From Eubacterium sp. (lineage in GTDB: Bacteria > Bacillota > Clostridia > Oscillospirales > Acutalibacteraceae): 30,923 nucleotides of DNA. How positions within the stretch are numbered: position 1 is the first letter of the stretch; the number at the start of each line of letters is the position of its first letter. Below the pieces are notes generated by a model. The model saw nothing but the letters and a program-made list of their open reading frames with translations. It ran no database searches and was not told the DNA's origin. The position numbers and the translations under genes are program-made. The stretch is from contig JACTVT010000023.1 of the NCBI GenBank assembly GCA_014465955.1, forward strand, positions 1 to 30,923. The letters are read 5' to 3'. Below, piece by piece: positions 1-7,626 of this stretch.

Positions 1-31
1 TATAATAAAGTTGAAATAACAATTTGTTGTT

Positions 32-181
32 GTATTACTTAACTCATTAAGAGTCTGAAACACTTTTTAAGAAGCTCTATCTAATTTTAATTTGAATCCA
101 CGTATTACTTAACTCATTAAGAGTCTGAAACAATTATGGTTTTTTCTTTTTTCAACGTACTCGTAATACTTAACTCATTAA
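32..181 (+). CRISPR. Distal end of a CRISPR array (two full repeats, one decayed terminal repeat)
   Basis: Two identical 30-nt repeats occur at 32-61 and 102-131. They start GTATTACTTAACTC and end GAGTCTGAAAC. A third copy at 163-181 matches over its first 19 nt, apart from one base, and then diverges. Decay of the 3' part of the last repeat is typical of the leader-distal end, so the array should run left to right, with leader and cas genes off the left edge. The spacers are 40 nt (62-101) and 31 nt (132-162), and positions 1-31 would be part of another. The repeat holds a short CTTAA/TTAAG stem. Length and the GAAAC end resemble type I-B or III repeats; this is only a resemblance. The unequal spacer lengths and the low copy number in view are the weak points. 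Confidence 0.75.
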
Positions 182-185
182 TGAC

Positions 186-225
186 AAAAAGCACGAACTG
201 TATTAAATGCAGTCCGTGCTTTTTT
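186..225 (+). terminator. Intrinsic terminator after the CRISPR array
   Basis: A GCACG-a-ACTG stem pairs with CAGT-c-CGTGC around a 9-nt loop and is followed by six T. It begins 5 nt after the decayed last repeat, so it is well placed to end the array transcript. The stretch 226-323 shows only AT-rich leader for the next gene. Confidence 0.8.
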
Positions 226-323
226 CTGTTCATTTATTCATATTTTTTCAAAAAAGACTTAATTTTATCTTCCGATAACTTATTAGATTAGTACAAATAA
301 ATTTAAATTTCGGAGGTATAATT

Positions 324-854
324 ATGTTTTCATCATTATTAATAGAAGCAGCTATTGTCTTGCTGATTGGATTTATTTTGGTATCAATAATAGGTTCTAT
401 ATTCAGCGGGACTATGGAATTTTTCGAAAATCACTCGTTGAAACTTGTTATAGTATTAGCCGTAATTGTTATTATAGTATCTATTGCAGCTTATGTATTC
501 TCAAAATGTAAATATGCAAGTATAACACATGCAATAACAATGGTTCCCGCAAGTATACTATTAGTTTGCCAGCTGATAGAAGCCGTTGAAAGTTTAGCAA
601 ATCTCGGTGGGGATATTCTACTAATTTTCGGCTTACTGCTATTTCCTGCTACAATAATATTGTACGGAATAATATTTGCTATAATTTTACTGTTTGCAAT
701 CGGCATACCTTTAGCCTGTGAATATGCTGATTCCACAGAAAGATACATATTAAGAAATATTCTAATAATAGCAAGTATAATATGTGCGGTAGTATTTATA
801 TTTCTGGCAATAAACTCTGATGGCTGGCAATACATATTAATATCTGCACAATAA
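324..854 (+). CDS. Small hydrophobic membrane protein, unknown function
   Basis: A 176-residue protein made almost wholly of membrane segments, roughly residues 5-28, 38-60, 70-90, 95-130 and 140-165, with short polar loops. I recognise no family and see no catalytic motif. The start is supported by a GGAGG box 9 nt upstream (CGGAGGTATAATT before ATG). The gene lies between the CRISPR terminator and its own strong terminator, so it is a single-gene unit. It belongs to the AT-rich block that ends at the feoB breakpoint near 1150, which suggests it arrived with that block. Being next to a CRISPR array does not by itself make it a defence gene. Confidence 0.7.
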   Translation: MFSSLLIEAAIVLLIGFILVSIIGSIFSGTMEFFENHSLKLVIVLAVIVIIVSIAAYVFSKCKYASITHAITMVPASILLVCQLIEAVESLANLGGDILLIFGLLLFPATIILYGIIFAIILLFAIGIPLACEYADSTERYILRNILIIASIICAVVFIFLAINSDGWQYILISAQ

Positions 855-856
855 AG

Positions 857-895
857 AAAATGCAGTACATTCAAAACGAATGCACTGCATTTTTT
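857..895. terminator. Bidirectional intrinsic terminator
   Basis: AAATGCAGT-a-CATTC pairs with GAATG-c-ACTGCATTT around AAAAC, with T runs on both strands. It separates the convergent membrane protein gene and the HTH gene, whose stop codon starts at 894. Confidence 0.85.
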
Positions 896-1148
896 ACTTA
901 TTCTCATTTTCATAGTTCCTCATAAACGACAATAGCTTTCTCCAATACTTATAATGTGGTTTAGCTTGTCCGAGTTCCCATAATTGCAATGCGTTGATTG
1001 AGATACCTGTCAGATTTGAGAGTTGAACTCTCGTTAAATTATGCTTTTTTCTGAAGTTTTTGATTTTGGTCAGATTGTACAAATTAATTGTTGGATTTAT
1101 AGTCACTTTGACGAAGTTTTTGTTGTTTTCAGCCATGGTAGTTGCCAT
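894..1148 (-). CDS. Short XRE/Cro-type HTH protein
   Basis: An 84-residue basic protein. Residues about 29-75 look like a helix-turn-helix of the XRE kind (RKKHNLTRVQLSNLTGIS, then WELGQAKP), as in phage or element repressors. It is probably a DNA-binding regulator and its target is unknown. The start is uncertain: ATG codons lie at 1148 and 1136, and neither has a visible Shine-Dalgarno sequence. The upstream DNA is the broken end of feoB, which this frame overlaps by 46 bp. The natural 5' end may therefore have been lost at the junction, or the gene may be read through from the feo transcript. Confidence in the domain is fair; confidence in the start is low. Confidence 0.55.
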   Translation of the reverse strand: MATTMAENNKNFVKVTINPTINLYNLTKIKNFRKKHNLTRVQLSNLTGISINALQLWELGQAKPHYKYWRKLLSFMRNYENENK

Positions 1149-2452
1149 AGTGTTGGTGGAGGTAAACGGCCATTGCAGGGGGAGAGAGAGTTGGTGAGGA
1201 TTGCGATGAGGCGTTCACGGGGGGAGTCGATTATGCGGGTGCCGGTGACGCCAACGGCGTTGCAGCCGTAGCCCATACAGGTTGTGAGCGCCTGTTTGCC
1301 GCAGGCACCGCAGAATTTAAAGCACGGGTCAAGGTTGAATGCAATTCTCGGCAATACGCCGAAATCCTCCAAAACTGCAAACAGCGGAAAGAAAATCGCC
1401 ATAGGCGGCAGCATTACTGCTATTACCCAAAGCAGAACTTTAAGCACGCCGTTTACCAAAACATCTATCCACACCTGCGCAATTCCTGCATCTGCCATTG
1501 CATTTTCAAGAAACACTTCAAAATTATCAAACGCATTTCGCAGAAAATCAGACGGATAATTTGAACCTGCTATTGTTATCCACAAAACGACAGCAAAAAT
1601 TACAAGCATTGAAAGCACTGACGTTCCCCTGCCCATAAGCAGTTTATCAAGAAACTGCTCTCTTTGCTCTGCTTTTGACGGCAGTTTTTTCGACACTGTG
1701 CCTGCAATCCGCTTTGAGCGCTGAAATACACTGAGAGTCAATGCCTCAACAAAATTTTCATCTGCCATATTAAAACGTTCAAGCACATTTTTGGCTTTCA
1801 AAAACGCATTTTTCTGCTTCAAATCATCAGGCTCAAGATTATTTTCAAGCATTCTTATTGCCTTATATTTCGGTATATCTGCCGACTTCAAAATCCGCAG
1901 TGCCTGCTCAATCGGACTTACATATGTAACACCGACTATATTATTTTCAGCGGCATTTGTTACGAGAAGATGTATTTCTTCAAGCAGATTATTTATACCC
2001 TTTCCGCTTCTTGCAGTTGCCCGAACAACAGGCACGCCAAGCATTTCGGACAATTGCTTTTCGTCAATTTCGATATTATGCTTTTTTGCCTCGTCACACA
2101 GATTGAGCATAACAATTACCTTATCCGTAACCTCCATAACCTGAAGAGCAAGATTAAGATTTCGCTCAAGATTTGTTGCGTCAACCACACAAACGGCACA
2201 GTCATATTCAAGCGACTCTACATAATTCCTTGTAACCTCCTCCTCTTTTGACGAGGTTACAAGGCTGTATGTTCCGGGCAAATCAACAAGTTCATACTGA
2301 TTATATTTATAATAAAAATTTCCCTTTGCGGAATCTACGGTTTTACCCGTCCAATTACCTGTATGCTGATTACTGCCCGTAAGTTCATTAAACACGGTAC
2401 TTTTTCCTACATTGGGATTTCCGACAAGCACTACCCTTCGCACCTTATTCAT
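1103..2452 (-). pseudogene. feoB: Ferrous iron transporter FeoB, C-terminally truncated
   Basis: FeoB is a membrane Fe(II) transporter with an N-terminal G-protein domain. G1 GNPNVGKST is at residues 11-19, followed by a G2-like GNWTGKTVD, G3 DLPGTYS and G4 NLCD. The first membrane segments and the core through the conserved SPCNGRLP motif are also present. The family continues here with a further 200-300 residues of gate and membrane helices. Instead the frame runs about 17 unrelated residues and stops, giving 449 residues. No other frame downstream continues FeoB. The start at 2452 is chosen because ATG overlaps the feoA stop by 4 bp (ATGA). The break coincides with a change to more AT-rich DNA at about 1150, so the 3' half was probably lost or displaced. 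It is unlikely to transport iron unless the other half is elsewhere. Confidence 0.85.
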
Positions 2453-2670
2453 ATAACAACACCAACCATTTCTGCATCTGATTTTCGCAGAGCGACCACA
2501 GAACCCTCCACACAATATGCTATAGGAGAACCGAGCGGATTTCTTCTTACACAGGAAATCTCATTTCCTTTTATAAATCCCATATCAAAAAGACGCCTTT
2601 TAATTCGGCAATTATTATCTATGTCAACGATAATTCCGTTTTGCATTTCGCACATATCGGCAAGCGTCAT
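2449..2670 (-). CDS. feoA: FeoA family protein
   Basis: A 73-residue cytoplasmic SH3-like FeoA protein, the partner that supports FeoB-dependent Fe(II) uptake. The sequence shows the family pattern: MTLADM at the start, then RRLFDMGFIKG, NPLGSPIAY and a final hydrophobic strand. AGGTGG lies 7 nt before the ATG. It overlaps feoB by 4 bp and is surely co-transcribed with it. Because feoB is broken, FeoA may no longer have a working partner. The 139 nt between feoA and the divergent aldehyde dehydrogenase gene must hold both promoters; I see no clear Fur box. Confidence 0.88.
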   Translation of the reverse strand: MTLADMCEMQNGIIVDIDNNCRIKRRLFDMGFIKGNEISCVRRNPLGSPIAYCVEGSVVALRKSDAEMVGVVI

Positions 2671-2809
2671 AACACCACCTCGGATTATCCTATGTAAACA
2701 CGTTAATTTTGGTGAATTTATGATATTTACTATTGAATTTATAACTTTATCGTGGTAAAATAATTAACGAAAAATTACACAAAAAAATTACAGGAAAGGC
2801 GATTTTTTT

Positions 2810-4315
2810 ATGGAAAAACTCAAATATTTTGTAAACGGCGAATTCAAAGAATCGAAGACAGACGTATGGTATGATCTTCACAATCCGTCAACAGGAGAAA
2901 TCACAGGTCAGGCACCATGCTGCACAAACGACGAAGTGCTCGAGGCTATTGAAGCAGCCAAGGCTGCTTACCCTGCATGGAGAGCAACTCCTGCAAGAAA
3001 AAGAGCACAGATTCTTTACAATGTACGCCAGTTATTAATTGATCACGCTGACGAACTTACAATGCTTGTTTGTGAAGAAAACGGCAAAGCATGGGGAGAG
3101 GCTCAGGGTGATGTAGGCAAAGCACAGGAGGGCACTGAACTCGCTATTCAGGCTCCGTCACTTATGATGGGCGAAAGCCTTATGGACGCATCAGCAGGCT
3201 TTGACACTGTAAAATACCGTGAGCCTTTGGGTGTATTCGCAGGCATCGTTCCCGTTAACTTCCCTGCTATGATTCCGTTTGGCTGGATGGCTCCCGTCTG
3301 CGTTGCCTGCGGCAATACAATGGTGCTCAAGGCAGCATCTCTTACACCGAGAACCGCTATGAGAATCGGTGAACTTTACAAGGAAGCAGGTATTCCCGAC
3401 GGTGTTATCAACATTGTTACCTGCTCAAGAAACGAGATTAATACTATTCTTGAACACCCCGATGTTAAGGGAATTACTTTTGTAGGCTCTACACCTGTAG
3501 GTCTTAAAATTTACGAAAAGGCTGCTGCAAACGGCAAAAGATGTCAGGCTCTCTGCCAGGCTAAAAACCACGCACTTATTCTTGAAGACTGCGCAATTGA
3601 AAGAACTGTTGCAGGCGTTATCAACTCTGCATACGGCTGTGCAGGTCAGAGATGTATGGCTCTCTCCTGCTGTGTTGTTCAGGAATCCATTGCCGATAAA
3701 TTTGTTGCCGAGTTGAAAGCACAGGCAATGAAAGTAAACTGCGGTCCTGCATGGGACAAGAGCACACGCCTCGGTCCTCTTACTTATGAAAAGCACTACA
3801 AGGAAGTACTTGCAGATATTCAGAAGGGTATTGACGAGGGTGCAACGCTTGTTCTTGACGGAAGAAATCCAGAAGTGCCTGAGGGCTACGAGAACGGCTA
3901 CTTTGTAGGACCTACTATCTTTGATAATGTTACGGAAGATATGACCATCGGCAGAGATGAAGTGTTTGGTCCTGTTCTCTGCATCAAGAGATGCAAGGAT
4001 TTTGACGAGGGTCTTGCAATTATGAACGCAAATCCATATGCTAACGGCTCGGTTATTTACACACAGAGCGGCTACTATGCACGCCAGTTTGCACGCTACA
4101 CAGACGGCGGACAGGTTGGTATCAACGTTGGTATTCCTGTTCCCGTAGGATTCATTCCGTTCAGCGGACACAAACAGAGTTTCTTTGGCGATCTTCACTG
4201 CCTCGGCAAGGATGCTTACCGATTCTTTACCGAAAGCAAATCGGTAACTCAGCACTGGTTTGACGAAGAAGAAAAGAAAGCAAAAGAAGTAGATACGTGG
4301 GACGGACTTCTTTAA
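2810..4315 (+). CDS. mmsA: CoA-acylating (methyl)malonate-semialdehyde dehydrogenase family protein
   Basis: A 501-residue member of the MMSDH branch of the aldehyde dehydrogenase superfamily, which oxidises (methyl)malonate semialdehyde with NAD and CoA to an acyl-CoA. The family length is about 490-500. The catalytic loop GCAGQRCMAL gives Cys282 as nucleophile, and PVNFPAMIPFGW carries the oxyanion Asn150. A conserved E-V-F-G-P motif occurs near residue 390. The MMSDH subfamily lacks the general-base Glu of hydrolytic enzymes, in line with CoA-dependent turnover. AGGAAAGG lies 10 nt before ATG. An iron-type alcohol dehydrogenase follows 213 nt later with its own promoter. The pair could convert a semialdehyde to its acyl-CoA or alcohol, but the true substrate cannot be read from sequence. 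Confidence 0.88.
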   Translation: MEKLKYFVNGEFKESKTDVWYDLHNPSTGEITGQAPCCTNDEVLEAIEAAKAAYPAWRATPARKRAQILYNVRQLLIDHADELTMLVCEENGKAWGEAQGDVGKAQEGTELAIQAPSLMMGESLMDASAGFDTVKYREPLGVFAGIVPVNFPAMIPFGWMAPVCVACGNTMVLKAASLTPRTAMRIGELYKEAGIPDGVINIVTCSRNEINTILEHPDVKGITFVGSTPVGLKIYEKAAANGKRCQALCQAKNHALILEDCAIERTVAGVINSAYGCAGQRCMALSCCVVQESIADKFVAELKAQAMKVNCGPAWDKSTRLGPLTYEKHYKEVLADIQKGIDEGATLVLDGRNPEVPEGYENGYFVGPTIFDNVTEDMTIGRDEVFGPVLCIKRCKDFDEGLAIMNANPYANGSVIYTQSGYYARQFARYTDGGQVGINVGIPVPVGFIPFSGHKQSFFGDLHCLGKDAYRFFTESKSVTQHWFDEEEKKAKEVDTWDGLL

Positions 4316-4339
4316 TTTATAATTACAATAAAATTTATC

Positions 4340-4365
4340 GGGAGGGCACGGAGACCCTCCCCTAC
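4340..4365. repeat. REP-like 26-nt hairpin, copy 1
   Basis: Stem GGGAGGG/CCCTCCC with CTAC tail. Same as the copy at 23522 and one base different from that at 27219, where the change C-G restores an extra pair. Confidence 0.8.
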
Positions 4366-4375
4366 AAAAATTAAC

Positions 4376-4401
4376 GGCGGGGTGAGGGCACCCCGCCCTA
4401 C
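4376..4401. repeat. REP-like 26-nt hairpin, copy 2, also a likely terminator
   Basis: GGCGGGGTG pairs perfectly with CACCCCGCC across an AGGG loop, then CTAC, then TTTTTT. The T run makes this copy a plausible terminator for the aldehyde dehydrogenase gene, which has no other one. Confidence 0.8.
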
Positions 4402-4474
4402 TTTTTTATAACAGGATATACAATTGTAACAAAATGCATTTAGTGAAATTATACAAATTCACACTTGACTTTTA

Positions 4475-4502
4475 TGGCAAATGTACTAAAATATTAGTTG
4501 TA
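4475..4502 (+). promoter_or_regulatory. Likely sigma-A promoter of the alcohol dehydrogenase gene
   Basis: TTGACT at 4475-4480 and TAAAAT at 4497-4502 with 16-nt spacing, 27 nt before the ATG at 4529. Confidence 0.5.
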
Positions 4503-4528
4503 TTTTGCGGTAAAAGAGGAAAAAAAAT

Positions 4529-5683
4529 ATGGGATTTCAATTTATTATGCCCGGTAAAATTGTTTACGGAGAGGGCGCTTTACAGAATGCAAAGCCGTTA
4601 CTAAGTGATTTCGGCAAAAAGGCTTTAATTGTTACAGACAGATTTATGGTTCGCCTCGGAAATGTTAAATTGGTAACAAATATCCTTGACGAACTCGGAA
4701 TTGAGTTTACAATTTACGAAGATATAAATTCAGAGCCGACAAACCTTTTAATTGACAAGGGTGTTGAAACTTACAAGGCTGAAAAATGCGATTTTCTGAT
4801 TGCAATCGGCGGTGGCTCACCTATTGACGCTATGAAAGCAATCGGTGCGGTTGTTACAAACGGCGGCGCTATCAATGACTATTACGGAAAAATCATCAGC
4901 ATTCCTACCCCGCCGATGGTTGCAGTACCGACCACAAGCGGAACAGGTTCAGAGGCTACGCAGTTCACAATTATTACAAATACCGAAACAGACGTAAAAA
5001 TGCTGCTAAAAGGTCCCGTTCTTATGCCCGACCTTGCAATTGATGACCCTGCATTTACAATGACAGCACCGCCGTCAATCACTGCGGCTACAGGCCTCGA
5101 CGCACTTTGCCACGCCGCTGAGGCATACACCTCACGAAAAGCACAGGCAATGACTGACGACCTTGCAATCAGTGCAGTTAAAAGAATTTTCAAAAACCTG
5201 CCTATTGTTTATAAAGAGCCTAAAAATGTTGAGGCAAGAGCAGAAATGAGCCTTGCCGCACTTGAAGCAGGCGTAGCATTCAATAACGCATCTGTTACAA
5301 TCATTCACGGAATGAGCAGACCAATCGGCGCATTATTCCACGTACCACACGGAATTTCAAACGCAATGCTGCTCAGCGAATGTTTCGATTTTGCAATTGA
5401 CGGTGCTTATGAAAGATTTGCCGATTTGGGCAGAGCAATTAAAGCCGCAAGCCACAAAGATGATGACAAAACTGCGGCTGAAAAATTCCTTGAAGCCTGC
5501 AAAAATCTTTGTAAAATATGCGAAATTCCGACACTTGAAGAATTCGGCATCGACAAAGAAAAATTCTTTGAGGCTATGGATAAAATGGCTGACGATGCAA
5601 TTGCATCAGGCTCCCCTGCCAATACAATCAAAGATGTTACAAAAGAAGACATTTTGCGTATTTACGCAAAATTATGGAATTAA
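4529..5683 (+). CDS. Iron-containing (group III) alcohol dehydrogenase
   Basis: A 384-residue cytoplasmic NAD(P)-dependent oxidoreductase with the usual family length. The nucleotide-binding loop GGGSPID is at 94-100. The metal ligands expected for Fe-ADHs are visible: Asp191 and His195 in DALCHAAEAY, His260 in IIHGMSRP, and His274 in HVPHGISN. The family covers 1,3-propanediol, 4-hydroxybutyrate, lactaldehyde and butanol dehydrogenases, and the substrate is not decidable here. A GAGG box lies about 10 nt before ATG. It has its own promoter and terminator. The neighbouring acylating aldehyde dehydrogenase suggests fermentation of an aldehyde, acting as an electron sink. Confidence 0.92.
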   Translation: MGFQFIMPGKIVYGEGALQNAKPLLSDFGKKALIVTDRFMVRLGNVKLVTNILDELGIEFTIYEDINSEPTNLLIDKGVETYKAEKCDFLIAIGGGSPIDAMKAIGAVVTNGGAINDYYGKIISIPTPPMVAVPTTSGTGSEATQFTIITNTETDVKMLLKGPVLMPDLAIDDPAFTMTAPPSITAATGLDALCHAAEAYTSRKAQAMTDDLAISAVKRIFKNLPIVYKEPKNVEARAEMSLAALEAGVAFNNASVTIIHGMSRPIGALFHVPHGISNAMLLSECFDFAIDGAYERFADLGRAIKAASHKDDDKTAAEKFLEACKNLCKICEIPTLEEFGIDKEKFFEAMDKMADDAIASGSPANTIKDVTKEDILRIYAKLWN

Positions 5684-5702
5684 ACCCGACATATACAAAA
5701 AC

Positions 5703-5738
5703 AGCCCGGCTGAATTGATTTATCAGTCGGGTTATTTT
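5703..5738 (+). terminator. Intrinsic terminator
   Basis: CCCGGCTGA pairs with TCAGTCGGG (one G-T wobble) and is followed by TTATTTTAT, 20 nt after the alcohol dehydrogenase stop. Confidence 0.75.
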
Positions 5739-5814
5739 ATATTCTTTTTTATTTGTATGAAAAATCAATAACTCTTCAAAAAAAGAATTAGTATTGACTT
5801 CAACACATTAATAA

Positions 5815-6708
5815 TTATTCAATAGGTTTAACAGGATACCACAACTCAATATAGCCGTACTCCTTGTCTCCCCCATAAATTTCAAAATTAGGTCCGTCAA
5901 TTCTTTCATATTTAGCAGTCGGCAGCCATTCAGAATAAAACCTTTTCTGAATATTTTCAAGAACGCCGAAAATCTCATCCCATTTAAACCTTTCCGAAGG
6001 AAATATTGCATAGGTCTGTGACGGAATATGACGAATCTTATACCCCTTGGTTTGGGAGTTTTCCGAAACAAAGGCACACAGCATATAGGAATATGTGTTG
6101 CCAAAAGTTTTTCGGTAATTTTCAACACCGTGAATTTTACATAAATCCTGCGGAAGAAAATCAGGCAAATCCCCTGATGCCTCAAATAATTTTTCATAAT
6201 CACCGTTTCTGTGTGATTTCTGCCACAACTGTGCAGGGCTAATATATTTCTTATTTCCTGATAATGATGCTACTGTTTCAATACCGAAAACATCAAATGC
6301 CGGTTTGGTCTCAATTCTGTAATTCATAGGTATTTCTCCTTTTATTGAAATCTGAAAAGAGATTTTCGGATAAATTTTCAATGCTGCACCTGATTTTTTA
6401 GCCTCCTTAGGTGTAATGCCGTGAACCTTTGAAAAAGCTCTTGAAAAAGAAATCGGAGACTCATATCCGTATTTCATTGCCACATCAATCACCTTAGCAT
6501 CAGACTTCTGCAAATCCAATGCCGCTGCACTCATACGCCTCCTTCGTATATACTCAGCAAGGGATGTGTCTGTAATAAATGAAAACATTCTTTGAAAATT
6601 ATAGGATGAACAGCATGCTCTTCGAGCCACTTCTTCAAAATCAATATTTTCAGTCAGATTGTCCTCAATATAATCAAGCGCGGCATTCATCTTATCTACC
6701 CATTCCAT
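5815..6708 (-). CDS. AraC-family regulator with GyrI-like effector domain
   Basis: A 297-residue transcription factor. The N-terminal third (about residues 1-105) is a double helix-turn-helix of the AraC/XylS type, with ARRACCSSYNFQRMF as the first recognition region and DVAMKYGYESPISFSRAF as the family signature. Residues about 125-297 form a GyrI/Rob-like small-molecule-binding domain ending in an EYGYIELWYPV strand. Such proteins often sense drugs or toxic compounds, but the ligand is unknown. An upstream in-frame ATG at 6735 exists. I chose ATG 6708 because AAAGGAGAAG sits just before it, inside the longer frame. It stands alone. The 195 nt from 6709 to 6903 hold only AT-rich DNA in which I recognise nothing. 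Confidence 0.88.
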   Translation of the reverse strand: MEWVDKMNAALDYIEDNLTENIDFEEVARRACCSSYNFQRMFSFITDTSLAEYIRRRRMSAAALDLQKSDAKVIDVAMKYGYESPISFSRAFSKVHGITPKEAKKSGAALKIYPKISFQISIKGEIPMNYRIETKPAFDVFGIETVASLSGNKKYISPAQLWQKSHRNGDYEKLFEASGDLPDFLPQDLCKIHGVENYRKTFGNTYSYMLCAFVSENSQTKGYKIRHIPSQTYAIFPSERFKWDEIFGVLENIQKRFYSEWLPTAKYERIDGPNFEIYGGDKEYGYIELWYPVKPIE

Positions 6709-6903
6709 ATTTACTTCTCCTTTCATCCCGAGCATACTGTTTTTTTCACAAAAAGTCGCAACAATTTATGCACAATTTGATATAATTACCTATTTAACAG
6801 AAATAATTATATAAAAAGCCTTATTATACGCTTATTCAAGCAAACTCGATTATATATTCTTTCAGATTAATCACCGTATAATTAATCAAACATATGTAAA
6901 CGC

Positions 6904-6933
6904 AAAAATCAGAGCATCAAAAGTGCTCTGATT
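6904..6933 (-). terminator. Terminator of the superoxide dismutase gene
   Basis: AATCAGAGCA/TGCTCTGATT stem with a 7-nt loop and a T run on the minus strand, directly after the stop at 6940. Confidence 0.75.
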
Positions 6934-6939
6934 ATTTAA

Positions 6940-7551
6940 CTATAAATTTTTACTTACATTATCCCAATTTACAACATTAAACCAATCATCAATGTAATCC
7001 GCTCTCAGATTATAATGCTTTAGATAATAGGCGTGCTCCCACACATCTATGGTTAAAATCGGTTTGAGTCCCAATGATAAAGTATTATTCTGATTAGCCG
7101 TTGTTACGATTCTGAGTTTTCCGCAGTCACTGACAAGCCACGCATATCCCGAACCGAAAACAGAAAGCGCCGCCTTTTTGAATTCCGATTTAAAATTATC
7201 AAAACTTTTGAAACTGCATTCAACCTTATTCAGAAGAGTGCCGCTCGGCTCATTATCAGAAGGATTTTTCAATAAATCAAAATAAAACCTGTGATTATAA
7301 ACACCGCCTGCGTTATTGCGTACTGCAATTTCTTTCTCTCTCGGCAAATTAAGTTTGCACTTTATTAGATTTTCAAGTGATAAACCCTGCAGACGCGGAT
7401 TTTCTTCAAGCAATTTATTCAGATTATTTATATAAGCCTGCAAATGCTTATTGTGATGAAGCCGCATCGTTTTTTCATCTATAAACGGTTCAAGTGCATC
7501 AAAACTGTATGGCAGCGGAAGATTTTCAAACGGATAACAATTATTTTCCAT
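6940..7551 (-). CDS. sodA: Fe/Mn superoxide dismutase
   Basis: A 203-residue cytoplasmic enzyme that converts superoxide to peroxide and oxygen. Metal ligands fit the family: His32 in LHHNKH, His87 in VYNHRFYF, then Asp169 and His173 in DVWEHAYY. The glycine/tryptophan pattern GSGYAWLV is also present. Fe or Mn use cannot be told from this reading. Start 7551 is preferred over 7566 because AGGTG lies 7 nt upstream of it. For a strict anaerobe this is an oxygen-defence gene, in keeping with the rubredoxin and NADH-oxidase-like genes further right. It is a single-gene unit. Confidence 0.92.
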   Translation of the reverse strand: MENNCYPFENLPLPYSFDALEPFIDEKTMRLHHNKHLQAYINNLNKLLEENPRLQGLSLENLIKCKLNLPREKEIAVRNNAGGVYNHRFYFDLLKNPSDNEPSGTLLNKVECSFKSFDNFKSEFKKAALSVFGSGYAWLVSDCGKLRIVTTANQNNTLSLGLKPILTIDVWEHAYYLKHYNLRADYIDDWFNVVNWDNVSKNL

Positions 7552-7626
7552 AACGTAACACCTCATACTATAAGTATATTATTTTTGTATGAGATTATTA
7601 AAAAGCAACTTATGGAAAACAAATAA

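Noticed and set aside
32..181. Repeats read as simple tandem repeats or a toxin-antitoxin operator
   Set aside because: 30-nt identity, non-repeated intervening DNA and terminal repeat decay fit CRISPR better.
3425..4255. 276-codon minus-strand frame inside the aldehyde dehydrogenase gene
   Set aside because: Antisense shadow: Cys/Val-rich, no ribosome binding site, no family resemblance.
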